The notes under the pieces: model-generated | Seen by the model: only the letters and a program-made list of their open reading frames with translations | What the model was told of the DNA's origin: nothing | Database searches by the model: none | Translations under genes and position numbers: made by a program | Shown here: in pieces, positions 32,044-41,728 of the stretch | Layout of the letters: every line of letters starts with the position of its first letter | How positions within the stretch are numbered: the stretch's first letter is position 1 | Assembly (NCBI GenBank): GCA_944388175.1 | Contig: CALXHR010000004.1 | Location: 62,001-126,000, forward strand | Reading direction: 5' to 3' | Source of the DNA: an uncultured Gemmiger sp. | GTDB lineage: Bacteria; Bacillota; Clostridia; Oscillospirales; Ruminococcaceae | Length of the DNA: 64,000 bases

Positions 32044-33389
32044 GCTTCGCCACCCCCTTTGGGCAGGGTGACGCGCACGGTGGTGCCCTGCCCCTGCCGG
32101 CTTTCAATTTCCAGCGTGCCGCCATGGGCTGCCGCGATGCGCTGGCACAACGCCAGCCCCAGCCCGCTGCCGCCCTGTTTGCGCGCGCGGGATTTATCGA
32201 CCATATAAAACGGCTCGGTCACGCGGGGGATTTCTTGCGGCGGGATGCCGCAGCCGCAGTCGGTGACGGATACCGCAACGCTGCCGCCCTGCTGCGTGCA
32301 GGCGATGGCGATGGGTGCGCCCGGCGCGCTGGCCTTGACGGCATTTTGTACCAGGTTGTAAAACAGGTCCAGCAGCAAATCGGCGTCGCCCTGCACCGTG
32401 CAGGGCCCCGGCGGCGTCTGCAGGTTGGCCCCCGGGCAGGCGGCGCGCAGCCGCGGCCACAGCGCGGCCAGGTCCACGGGGCGCAGGTGCAGGTCCTCGC
32501 CGCCCAGGGCCAGCAGTGCCAGCAGTTTCTGGCTCAGGTCCTCCAGGCGGCGGCCCTCATGGTAGATGGCGCCGGCGGCTTCGCGCTGTTCGTCGGGGTC
32601 GCCCTGCGCGGTGCGCAGCATATCGGCGTAACCGATGATGCTGGTCATGGGGGTTTTGAGTTCATGGGTGAACGCGCCCATAAAATCCTCGCGCTGCTGC
32701 ACGCTGTGTTCCAGCGCGGCGATCTTTTCCTGCACGGCGTCGGCCATCTGGTCAAAGCTGCGGCTGACCTGCTCGATCTCGTCGCCGGTATGCAGCGCCG
32801 TGCGGTGGGCGTAGTCGCCCCCGGCAATGCGCGCGCTGGCCGCCGTGAGCGCCCGCAGCGGGCGGGTGACCTGCCGCGCCAGCAGCGCCAGCACGGCCGC
32901 GCCGCCCGCCAGCACGACGGCTTCCAGCCCCAGGAAACGGCGCAGGCTGGCGTCGCGCTCGCGGTACAGGCCGGTGAGGTCGAACGCGCTGACCAGGTGT
33001 ACCCCGCCCTGCAAATCGCTGCCGTACAGCGCGTAGACCGCGCCGTCGTCGCGCACGGTGCGCGCGGTGGCGTTTGGCAGCGGGGCGTCCCACGCCAGCG
33101 GCAGCGCGCTGTACACAAGGTCCTGCCCGCGCCAGACGGCGGCCATGCGGCCGTGCGCGCGCACCAGGGCGGCCAGCGCGTCGTCGCCGGTATCGTCGCC
33201 GCGGCGCTGCAGGTCCAGAATTTCGGTTTGCAGCAGCGTGCAGGCCTGCGCGTGGGCGGCGGCGTTGGCGTGGTCGACGCGCTGGCGCTGCGCGGCAAAA
33301 TCGCTGTACAGTAAGTAGCACCCACCCACGCCGAACGACGCGCTGAGCACGAGCAGCAGCAGACAGATGAGTTTTTGGGCAAAGCGCAT
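32040..33389 (-). CDS. Sensor histidine kinase
   Basis: A 449-residue membrane kinase. Helix 1 (about residues 7-28), an outer sensor region (30-150), helix 2 (about 160-180) and a HAMP region precede the dimerisation motif MGAFTHELKTPMTSIIGY near residue 235. The ATPase has NLVQNAVKAS (N box), DCGCGI (G1) and GGSGLGLALC (G2). ATG at 33389 is used, with AAGGAG upstream. Its cognate OmpR-type regulator is encoded upstream at 34331-34987, but 941 bases of repeats lie between them, unlike the four-base overlap of the other pair at 8969-8972. Confidence 0.93.
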   Translation of the reverse strand: MRFAQKLICLLLLVLSASFGVGGCYLLYSDFAAQRQRVDHANAAAHAQACTLLQTEILDLQRRGDDTGDDALAALVRAHGRMAAVWRGQDLVYSALPLAWDAPLPNATARTVRDDGAVYALYGSDLQGGVHLVSAFDLTGLYRERDASLRRFLGLEAVVLAGGAAVLALLARQVTRPLRALTAASARIAGGDYAHRTALHTGDEIEQVSRSFDQMADAVQEKIAALEHSVQQREDFMGAFTHELKTPMTSIIGYADMLRTAQGDPDEQREAAGAIYHEGRRLEDLSQKLLALLALGGEDLHLRPVDLAALWPRLRAACPGANLQTPPGPCTVQGDADLLLDLFYNLVQNAVKASAPGAPIAIACTQQGGSVAVSVTDCGCGIPPQEIPRVTEPFYMVDKSRARKQGGSGLGLALCQRIAAAHGGTLEIESRQGQGTTVRVTLPKGGGEA

Positions 33390-33429
33390 AAGGGGTCTCC
33401 TTGTTTTTGGGGGAATCAAATGCCGAATA

Positions 33430-33642
33430 AAATGAACGGTGCGGCGGGGGTAGCGCGGCGAGCGTGAACGCCCGCCCTACAGAGCGGCGGAAACGGTCGA
33501 TTTGCCCGGGAACCCCGCGTGGGGCAAACCCCTGCCGGGCGGCATGTATGCCGCCCCTACAAACACCCGGTATCGCGCACACAAGCCGTGGACGGTCGGT
33601 AGCCGTACCGTTTTACGGGCCGCATACATGCGGCCCCTACAA
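33430..33642 (+). repeat. Repeat block B: three palindromes between kinase and regulator
   Basis: Palindromes with tails lie at 33457-33481 (GGCGAGCGT-GA-ACGCCCGCC, one mismatch, tail CTACA), 33537-33562 (GGGCGGCATGTATGCCGCCC, CTACAA) and 33617-33642 (GGGCCGCATACATGCGGCCC, CTACAA). The order and linker words match block A at 25910-26099: short-tail element, GGTCG-TTT-CCC, CCCCGCG-GGGG, second palindrome, CACCCGGTA, GGTCGG, third palindrome. The whole assembly therefore behaves as a composite repeat of about 190 bases. Confidence 0.88.
33482..33590 (+). repeat. Composite module, copy 2 (pairs with 25936-26041)
   Basis: The same ordered words as copy 1 (CGGTCG, CCCCGCG-GGGGCAAACCCC, GGCAT palindrome, CTACAAACACCCGGTA, CGCG-ACACAAGCCG), with scattered substitutions that keep the hairpins paired. 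Confidence 0.85.
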
Positions 33643-34182
33643 ACCGGCCAAGAGTGGCAGATGAATGGGTAAGCCGGGCGTTTGCCGCAGACCGGCCCGC
33701 CTGCGAACGCGGGCGGGGTTTCAGAATGGGAGCCCGGATGAGCCGTACCGGCAGGAAAGAAAGGGTATTGTAACAGAGAGCCTTTGCCTTGTGAGAAAGG
33801 TAAACCGTCTCGGGCGACCCCCTTAGACCCCCTGGGTTTCCAAAGGGGCCCGCAGGACCTGGGGTAAAGCCGGTGGTCCTGAAGCGCCGCACCGCTTGCC
33901 AGACGGTAGCAGATGCAAGGAGCGAGGGCGCAGCAATACTGTATGTATTGCAAGCCCGAGCGACGCAGCAGATGCTGCCGGATGGTAAAGCGTGGCGGTG
34001 CTAAAGGGCCACTGGATTTGCCCTAGCCGTGCCCCGCGCCCCGGAATTAGCGGCGGCTTTTTCGCTTCCTTTTTGGCCGGTCAAAAAGGAAGGGGAAACG
34101 GCAAGCGAGAAAACCAAATCTTATAGAGCCGAAGCGGGTTTTGCCCCTTTGCCCAAAACGTTATCGTAAGGCAACCGGGCAC
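33643..34182. repeat. Non-coding mosaic with two further structured elements
   Basis: No gene is visible in these 540 bases. Element one (33899-33985) has an imperfect outer stem (CCAGACGGTAGCA with TGCTGCCGGATGG), two GAGCGA direct repeats (33920, 33958) and an inner hairpin GCAATAC-N5-GTATTGC (33933-33951). Element two is an 11-bp perfect inverted repeat CTTCCTTTTTG-N6-CAAAAAGGAAG (34065-34092). I recall similar wording scattered in gut Ruminococcaceae genomes, from memory and not from a search. Between them lie polypurine/polypyrimidine remnants such as CCCCCTTAGACCCCCTGGG. Confidence 0.6.
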
Positions 34183-34287
34183 GGCGGGGTCAAGACCCCG
34201 CCCTACAATACAAGGGAAACGTCATACAAACCATAAACGGGCGGTGCGGGCAACATTTCGCGGGCCGCATGCATGCGGCCCCTACAA
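34183..34287 (+). repeat. Repeat block C: two palindromes before the response regulator end
   Basis: 34183-34208 is an exact copy of GGCGGGGTCAAGACCCCGCC plus CTACAA; 34262-34287 is GGGCCGCATGCATGCGGCCC plus CTACAA. The second ends 43 bases from the regulator stop codon, so it would lie in the 3' untranslated part of that message. Confidence 0.88.
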
Positions 34288-34330
34288 ACCGTCCGTGAAC
34301 GGCAGGTCCTCTGTTTTTTGGGCGGCGGCC

Positions 34331-34987
34331 TTATTCCTTTTTCAGGCGGTAGCCGATGCGGTAGACCGTCTCGATATGGTCGTACCAGTGCAGTTTGCGG
34401 CGCAGCCGCATGATGTGCAAATCCAGCGTGCGGGTGTCGGTCTCGGCGCGGTCGCCGCCCCAGACGCGCTCATACAGCGTGTCGCGGTAGAGCGCCGCGC
34501 CGCGGTTGCGCATGAGCTGTTCCAGCAGCAAAAACTCGTTGGGCGTCAAATCGACCGGCGCGCCGTTTTGCAGCACCGTGTGCGCGCCGGAGTCCAGCAC
34601 GACGTCGAACGCCTGCATGACGCTGCCGCGCCCGTTGCGGCGCAGCACGCTTTCGACCCGGGCGAGCAGTTCCTCAACCGCAAAGGGCTTGACGATGTAG
34701 TCGTCGGCGCCGCGGCGCAGCCCCTCGACGCGGTCCTTGACGGTGCCCTTGGCCGTGATGAAAATCACCGGCACGCCCTGCGGGCGCAGGTAGTCCAGCA
34801 GGTCGTAGCCGTCCAGCCCCGGCAGCATGATGTCCAGCAGTGCCAGGTCGTAGTCGTTTTGCTCAATGCGGTCGGCGGCGGTCTTGCCGTCGTTGGCCAC
34901 CGTGCAGCGGTAGCCCGCGCGGGTCAGGTTCATCTCGATCAGGCGGGAGATCAGCGGTTCATCCTCCACGATCAATACGCGTATCAT
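34331..34987 (-). CDS. OmpR/PhoB-family response regulator
   Basis: A 218-residue two-domain regulator. The receiver has EDEP near residues 8-11, the phospho-acceptor in LALLDIMLPG (about residue 52), FITAKG and YIVKPF. The C-terminal winged helix contains LTPNEFLLLEQL and ends TVYRIGYRLKK. ATG at 34987 is preferred over TTG at 34993 because GAGAGGG lies eight bases upstream. It should pair with the kinase at 32040-33389. The promoter region upstream has two GTTGTAA direct repeats (35036 and 35051) that could be an autoregulatory site. Confidence 0.94.
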   Translation of the reverse strand: MIRVLIVEDEPLISRLIEMNLTRAGYRCTVANDGKTAADRIEQNDYDLALLDIMLPGLDGYDLLDYLRPQGVPVIFITAKGTVKDRVEGLRRGADDYIVKPFAVEELLARVESVLRRNGRGSVMQAFDVVLDSGAHTVLQNGAPVDLTPNEFLLLEQLMRNRGAALYRDTLYERVWGGDRAETDTRTLDLHIMRLRRKLHWYDHIETVYRIGYRLKKE

Positions 34988-35035
34988 AGGCAATTCCCTC
35001 TCTTTGCGCCCAGCATAGCAGGGCTTTGTATCGTA

Positions 35036-35103
35036 GTTGTAACAGCCTTTGTTGTAAAAATTTCACAATTTCCTTTATTTTACCACAGCCTGCGTGGTAT
35101 ACT
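35036..35103. promoter_or_regulatory. Divergent AT-rich control region with GTTGTAA repeats and GH3 promoter
   Basis: Plus-strand TGGTATACT (35095-35103) is an extended -10 for the GH3 gene, 41 bases before its start. GTTGTAA occurs at 35036-35042 and 35051-35057, 15 bases apart, on the regulator side. The region is clearly AT-richer than its surroundings. Confidence 0.55.
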
Positions 35104-35144
35104 ATAGCCAAAGCCATAAATTTACAAAAAGGAGGCGTTCTGCC

Positions 35145-37400
35145 ATGCCTGCTACCATAGAAGAACTGGTACATAGCCTGACGCTGGAAGAAAAGGCGGG
35201 GTTGTGCTCCGGCCAGGGGCCGTGGCACACCAAAGCCGTCGAGCGGCTGGGCATCCCGGCCATGATGGTGTCCGACGGGCCGCACGGCCTGCGCGCCCAG
35301 CGCCCCGGGGCCGAGGGCCCTAACGACAGCGTCGAGGCCATCTGCTACCCCGCCGGCTGCGCGGCTGCCGCCAGCTTTGACCCCGCGCTGACCCAGCGCC
35401 TGGGCGCGGCCGTCGCGCGCGAAGCGCAGGCCGCCGGCGTCGGCGTCGTGTTGGGGCCGGCCATCAACATCAAGCGCAGCCCGCTGTGCGGCCGCAACTT
35501 TGAATATTACAGCGAGGACCCGTTTTTGGCCGGCGAGCTGGCGGCGGGGTTCATCCGCGGCGCGCAGGGCGTGGGCGTGGGCGCCTGCCCCAAGCACTTT
35601 GCCGCCAATAACCAGGAGACCCGCCGTTTGAGCGTCGATGACCGCATCGACGAGCGCACGCTGCACGAAATTTACCTGCCAGCGTTTGAGACCGCCGTGC
35701 GCGACGCGCAGCCCTGGTGCGTGATGAGCAGCTACAACCGCGTAAACGGCGTGTACGCCAGCGAAAACCCGCTGCTGCTGGACGAAATTTTGCGCGGGCA
35801 GTGGGGCTTTACCGGGTTCGTGATGTCGGACTGGGGCGCGGTCAGCGACCGCGTGCGCGCCCTGGCCGCCGGGCTGGACCTGGAGATGCCGGGTTCCAGC
35901 GGCGTCAACGACGCCAAGATCACGGCCGCCGTGCGCAGCGGCGCGCTGGACGAAACAGTGCTGGACAAAGCCGTGGCGCGCATTTTGAACATTGTGCTGC
36001 GCGCCGCCGACCTGGCCCGCCCCGCCCCCGCCGACCGCGAAGCCGGGCACGCGCTGGCCGTGCGCCTGGCCAAAGAGAGCGCCGTGCTGCTGCAAAACCT
36101 GGGCGCGCTGCCGCTGCGCGAGGGGCAGAAAGTGGCCTACATCGGCGCGCTGGCCGCGCAGCCGCGCTACCAGGGCGGCGGGTCCAGCCATGTGAACACC
36201 CGCGGGGCCGTGGGCGCGCTGCAGGCCGCGCAGCGCCGCCACCGCAACGTGCGCTATGTCGAGGGGTTCCCCGCCGCGCTGGACCAGCGCGACGAAGCCG
36301 AGTTTTTGCGCGCCGTGGCGGCGGCCGAGGAAGCCGACGCCGCCGTGATCTTTGCCGGGCTGCCCGAGAGCTTTGAGAGCGAGGGCGCCGACCGCCGCCA
36401 CATGCGGCTGCCGGACTGCCAGAACAACCTGATTGCCCGCGTGGCCGCCGTGCAGAAAAACACCGTGGTGGTGCTGCACACCGGCGCGCCGGTGGAATGC
36501 CCGTGGGCGGGGGATGTTTCGGCCATTTTGTGCATGTACTTGGCGGGCGAGGGCGTGGGCGAAGCCGCCGACGCGCTGCTGTGGGGCGACGCCAACCCCG
36601 CCGGCCACCTGCCCGAGACCTGGCCGCTGCGGCTGGAGGATACGCCCTGCTACCTCGACTTCCCCGGCGACGGCCTGACCGCCGACTACCGCGAGGGTGT
36701 CTTTGTGGGCTACCGCTGGTACGACGCGCGCCGCATGCCGGTGCGCTGGCCGTTTGGCCACGGGCTGAGCTATACCGGCTTTGTGTACCGCGACGCCGCG
36801 CTGGACCGCGCCGTTTTGGCCGACGACGGCTGTGTGACGGTGCGCGTACAGGTCAAAAACAGCGGCGCGGTGCGCGGGGCCGAGGTCGTGCAGCTGTATG
36901 TCAGCGACGGTACCGGCGCGCCGGTGCCCGGCGGCCGCGTGCCGCAGGCGCTGCGCGGGTTCCAGAAAGTGGAGCTGGCCCCCGGCCAGGCGTGCGAGGT
37001 CACCTTTACGCTGACGCCGCGCGACCTGGCCCACTACGACGCCGCGCTGCACGGCTGGTACGCCGCACCCGGCCGGTATGAGCTGCGCATCGGCCGTTCC
37101 AGCCGGGATATCCGCCAGACGCTGGAACTGCGCTACGAGACGGCGCGCCGCCCGCCGCTGGCCATTGACGAGAACACGCCGCTGGGCGTGCTGCTGGCCG
37201 ACGACCGCACGGCCCCCGTGATCCGCCGGGCGATGGCCGAACACGGCGTGGTGGAGGGCGACGCCGGCGACGGCCTGATGCCACCCGAAGCGATGGCCGC
37301 CATGCTGGACGCCTCGCCGCTGCGCGGCATGGTGCAGTACCGCGACGAGGAACTGGCCCCGCTGCTGGCCGCGCTGCGCGAAGCCGCCGCGCAAAGCTGA
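35145..37400 (+). CDS. Glycoside hydrolase family 3 beta-glycosidase
   Basis: A 751-residue cytosolic enzyme (no signal peptide). The N-terminal TIM barrel has SDGPHGLR, GPAINIKRSPLCGRNFEYYSEDP (given in parts: GPAINIKR, GRNFEYYSED), CPKHFAANNQE and the nucleophile D229 in FVMSDWG. A second alpha/beta domain follows, then a fibronectin III-like C-terminal domain around PFGHGLSYTGFVY and VVQLYVSD. It hydrolyses beta-linked gluco- or xylo-oligosaccharides taken up by the cell. ATG at 35145 is used because GGAGG lies at 35131-35135; upstream extension would overlap the promoter. Confidence 0.96.
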   Translation: MPATIEELVHSLTLEEKAGLCSGQGPWHTKAVERLGIPAMMVSDGPHGLRAQRPGAEGPNDSVEAICYPAGCAAAASFDPALTQRLGAAVAREAQAAGVGVVLGPAINIKRSPLCGRNFEYYSEDPFLAGELAAGFIRGAQGVGVGACPKHFAANNQETRRLSVDDRIDERTLHEIYLPAFETAVRDAQPWCVMSSYNRVNGVYASENPLLLDEILRGQWGFTGFVMSDWGAVSDRVRALAAGLDLEMPGSSGVNDAKITAAVRSGALDETVLDKAVARILNIVLRAADLARPAPADREAGHALAVRLAKESAVLLQNLGALPLREGQKVAYIGALAAQPRYQGGGSSHVNTRGAVGALQAAQRRHRNVRYVEGFPAALDQRDEAEFLRAVAAAEEADAAVIFAGLPESFESEGADRRHMRLPDCQNNLIARVAAVQKNTVVVLHTGAPVECPWAGDVSAILCMYLAGEGVGEAADALLWGDANPAGHLPETWPLRLEDTPCYLDFPGDGLTADYREGVFVGYRWYDARRMPVRWPFGHGLSYTGFVYRDAALDRAVLADDGCVTVRVQVKNSGAVRGAEVVQLYVSDGTGAPVPGGRVPQALRGFQKVELAPGQACEVTFTLTPRDLAHYDAALHGWYAAPGRYELRIGRSSRDIRQTLELRYETARRPPLAIDENTPLGVLLADDRTAPVIRRAMAEHGVVEGDAGDGLMPPEAMAAMLDASPLRGMVQYRDEELAPLLAALREAAAQS

Positions 37401-37427
37401 GCGGCCCCCTTTATTTGTACCAAAACA

Positions 37428-37470
37428 AAACGACGCCCCGTGCCGGTCGGCACGGGGCGTTTGGGTTTTG
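37428..37470. terminator. Terminator between GH3 and TlpA-like genes
   Basis: A 12-bp perfect stem (37433-37444 with 37449-37460, loop GGTC), then TTGGGTTTTG on the plus strand and CGTTTTGTTTTGG on the minus strand, so it serves both convergent genes. Confidence 0.85.
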
Positions 37471-37478
37471 TGGGGATG

Positions 37479-38102
37479 TCACGCGGCGGGGCGGATCATG
37501 TCGAGCCCCTGCTGCAGCGTCTGTTCATTGATCGCGCCCTGCGCCCAGGCGACGAGGTTGCCCTCGGCGTCGAGGAAGTAGGTCGTGGGCAGCGCCGTGA
37601 CGCCGTAGGTCGTGGCGGCGTCAAGGTCGAGGTCGAACAACACGGGGAAGGTGTAGCCCTCCTGCGCCAACAGCGCTTCGGCGTCGGCCTGCGTCTCGCG
37701 CCCGCCCGTCATGTTGACGAGCAGGAACTGCACGCCATCCTCCTGCTCATACGCCTGCTGGAAAGCCGGCATCTCGCTTTTGCAGGGGCCGCACCAGCTG
37801 GCCCAGAAGTTGAGCACCAGCGGTTTGCCGAAATAGTCTGAAAGCTGCACGGCGTTGCCGTCGGCGTCGTAGGCCGTAAAGTCCGGCGCGGCGGTGCGTT
37901 CCGGCGCGGCGTCCTCCGCCGTCTGCTGTGCGCCGGGCTGTGCGGCTCCGCTTTCGGCGGGGTCGGCGGGCACCGGCGTGGATTCGACAGCCAGCTGGTC
38001 GGGCGCATACTGGCTGCCCAGGCGGTTATACAGCAGGTAGGCCCCCGCCAGCACAATGACGAACGCCAGCACCAGCAGGACTAAAGTTTTGCGGTCTTTC
38101 AT
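37479..38102 (-). CDS. Membrane-anchored TlpA/ResA-like thiol-disulfide oxidoreductase
   Basis: A 207-residue protein with one N-terminal membrane helix (about residues 6-24), a variable linker and a thioredoxin-fold domain facing outward. The active site is ASWCGPCKSEMP (CGPC near residue 105) and the cis-proline loop is ALPTTYF. Such proteins reduce or transfer disulfides on exported proteins. It follows CcdA by 15 bases, and CcdA passes electrons across the membrane to such partners, so the two make an extracytoplasmic thiol-reducing pathway. Confidence 0.93.
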   Translation of the reverse strand: MKDRKTLVLLVLAFVIVLAGAYLLYNRLGSQYAPDQLAVESTPVPADPAESGAAQPGAQQTAEDAAPERTAAPDFTAYDADGNAVQLSDYFGKPLVLNFWASWCGPCKSEMPAFQQAYEQEDGVQFLLVNMTGGRETQADAEALLAQEGYTFPVLFDLDLDAATTYGVTALPTTYFLDAEGNLVAWAQGAINEQTLQQGLDMIRPAA

Positions 38103-38117
38103 GGCAACCTCCTTGGA

Positions 38118-38777
38118 TTAGCTGAGCAGGTTGAGGAAACGCCCCATCAGGCCGGTGGCCATCAGCACGCCCACGACGATGAGAAAGACGCCGCACACGC
38201 GGTTGAGGACCCCGTAATGGCGCTTGACCCAGTCAAACGCCGTCTTGAGCCGGTCGATGAGCACGGCGCTGAGCACGAACGGCACGCCCAGCCCCAGCGA
38301 GTAGGCCAGCAGCATCGCCATGCCCACCAGCACATGCCCCTGCTGGGACGCCAGCGCCAGTGCCGAGCCGAGGAACGCCCCGACGCAGGGCGTCCACCCC
38401 AGCGAGAACACAACGCCGAACAGCACCGCCGCGCCAAAGCCCATCTGGGTGTTGACCGTGCGGCTGCTGCCGCGGAACAGCGTGAGCCGGATGACGCCGA
38501 GGTAGCAAAGGCCGAAGAAGATGACCACCGCGCCGCAGACGATGTTGACGGCCGTGTGGTACTGCTGCAGCAGCTGCCCGGCGGTGCCGGCCAGCGCGCC
38601 CATAAGCACAAAGACGACGGTGAACCCGGCCACAAAGCCCAGCGCGCCCGCCAGCGTTTTGCGGGTGCTGCGTTCGCCCCCGCCCGCAAAGTAGCTGAGG
38701 TAGACCGGCAGCATCGGCAGCAGGCAGGGCGAGAGGAAGGTGATGACCCCCTCCAAAAAAGCGATGAAATATTGCAT
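38118..38777 (-). CDS. ccdA: CcdA-type transmembrane electron carrier
   Basis: A 219-residue protein with six hydrophobic helices. The two redox cysteines are in LSPCLLPMLP (helix 1) and GWTPCVGAFLG (helix 4), the hallmark of CcdA/DsbD membrane domains. It moves electrons from cytosolic thioredoxin to outer-facing thioredoxin-like proteins. ATG at 38777 follows AGGAGCG. It is the first gene of an operon with the TlpA-like protein. No cytochrome c gene is near, so the pair probably serves general disulfide reduction. Confidence 0.93.
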   Translation of the reverse strand: MQYFIAFLEGVITFLSPCLLPMLPVYLSYFAGGGERSTRKTLAGALGFVAGFTVVFVLMGALAGTAGQLLQQYHTAVNIVCGAVVIFFGLCYLGVIRLTLFRGSSRTVNTQMGFGAAVLFGVVFSLGWTPCVGAFLGSALALASQQGHVLVGMAMLLAYSLGLGVPFVLSAVLIDRLKTAFDWVKRHYGVLNRVCGVFLIVVGVLMATGLMGRFLNLLS

Positions 38778-38910
38778 GGAACGCTCCTGTACGGTTTTTC
38801 CTTTGTATGGTTTTGCCTTAGTATACCCGGCGCCATGCCATTTTGTCGGTGACTTTGTCACGCTGGCGGCGGGGCGCTCTTATCCTACCATAGCGCGGCC
38901 TTTGTGGCAA

Positions 38911-38961
38911 GCCAAAAAACAAAGCCGCCGCACACTTTGCAGCAAAGCGTGCGGCGGCTTT
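38911..38961 (-). terminator. Terminator of the ATP synthase operon
   Basis: A long stem (38921-38940 with 38942-38961, one mismatch, apical pairs opened into the loop) around AAAGCCGCCGCAC, followed on the minus strand by GTTTTTTGGC. Confidence 0.9.
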
Positions 38962-38987
38962 TGTAAGTTTTGGGTTTGTTGGGCGGG

Positions 38988-39404
38988 TCAGTACCCGGCG
39001 CGGTGGCGGCGCACTGCCGAAAGCCGCGCCGTGGCGCGGGCCAGGGCGGCCTTGCTGCGGTAATACTCGCGCTGGCTGCCGTGCTGGCGCAGGCGTTCCT
39101 CGGCGCGGGATTTGGCGCGCTGGGCGCGGGCTTCGTCGATCTGCTCGGGGCGTTCGGCGGTGGAGACGAGCACCACAGCGTAGTCCGACATGATCTCGGC
39201 AAAGCCGTGGGTGACGATGACGCTGGTCCATGCGCCGTCCACCTTGTAGCGGGCTTCGCCCGGCTCAATGGCGGCAACCTCCGGCCCGTGCCCGGCTTCG
39301 ACGCCGTAGCTGCCGTCGGTGGCGGGCAGGATCAAACTTTCGACCTGGCCGGTAAAAAACGGGCCCTCGGGGGTGACGATCTCCAGCAAAAATGTGTTGG
39401 CCAT
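38988..39404 (-). CDS. atpC: F1Fo ATP synthase epsilon subunit
   Basis: A 138-residue central-stalk subunit. The N-terminal beta-sandwich has TFLLEIVTPEGPFFTG and PATDGSYGVEAGHGP, equivalent to the family's VVTPEG...LPGxxGxxGVLxxH region, followed by a two-helix C-terminal domain rich in Arg and Ala (about residues 88-134) that can inhibit ATP hydrolysis. The histidine and leucine of the usual GVLPxH are altered (GVEAGH). Its ATG directly abuts the atpD stop. Confidence 0.95.
   Translation of the reverse strand: MANTFLLEIVTPEGPFFTGQVESLILPATDGSYGVEAGHGPEVAAIEPGEARYKVDGAWTSVIVTHGFAEIMSDYAVVLVSTAERPEQIDEARAQRAKSRAEERLRQHGSQREYYRSKAALARATARLSAVRRHRAGY

Positions 39405-41715
<2,311 letters not shown>

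Positions 41716-41728
<13 letters not shown>

Noticed and set aside
33430..34330. Insertion sequence or transposon
   Set aside because: No transposase frame, no terminal inverted repeats enclosing a gene, and no target duplication could be seen. The block is better described as clustered small repeats.
34959..37394. An 811-residue open frame antisense to the GH3 gene
   Set aside because: High G+C removes stop codons on the opposite strand. The translated sequence is His/Arg/Gly/Ala-rich with no family motif, no ribosome site fits, and the GH3 gene on the other strand has clear catalytic motifs.
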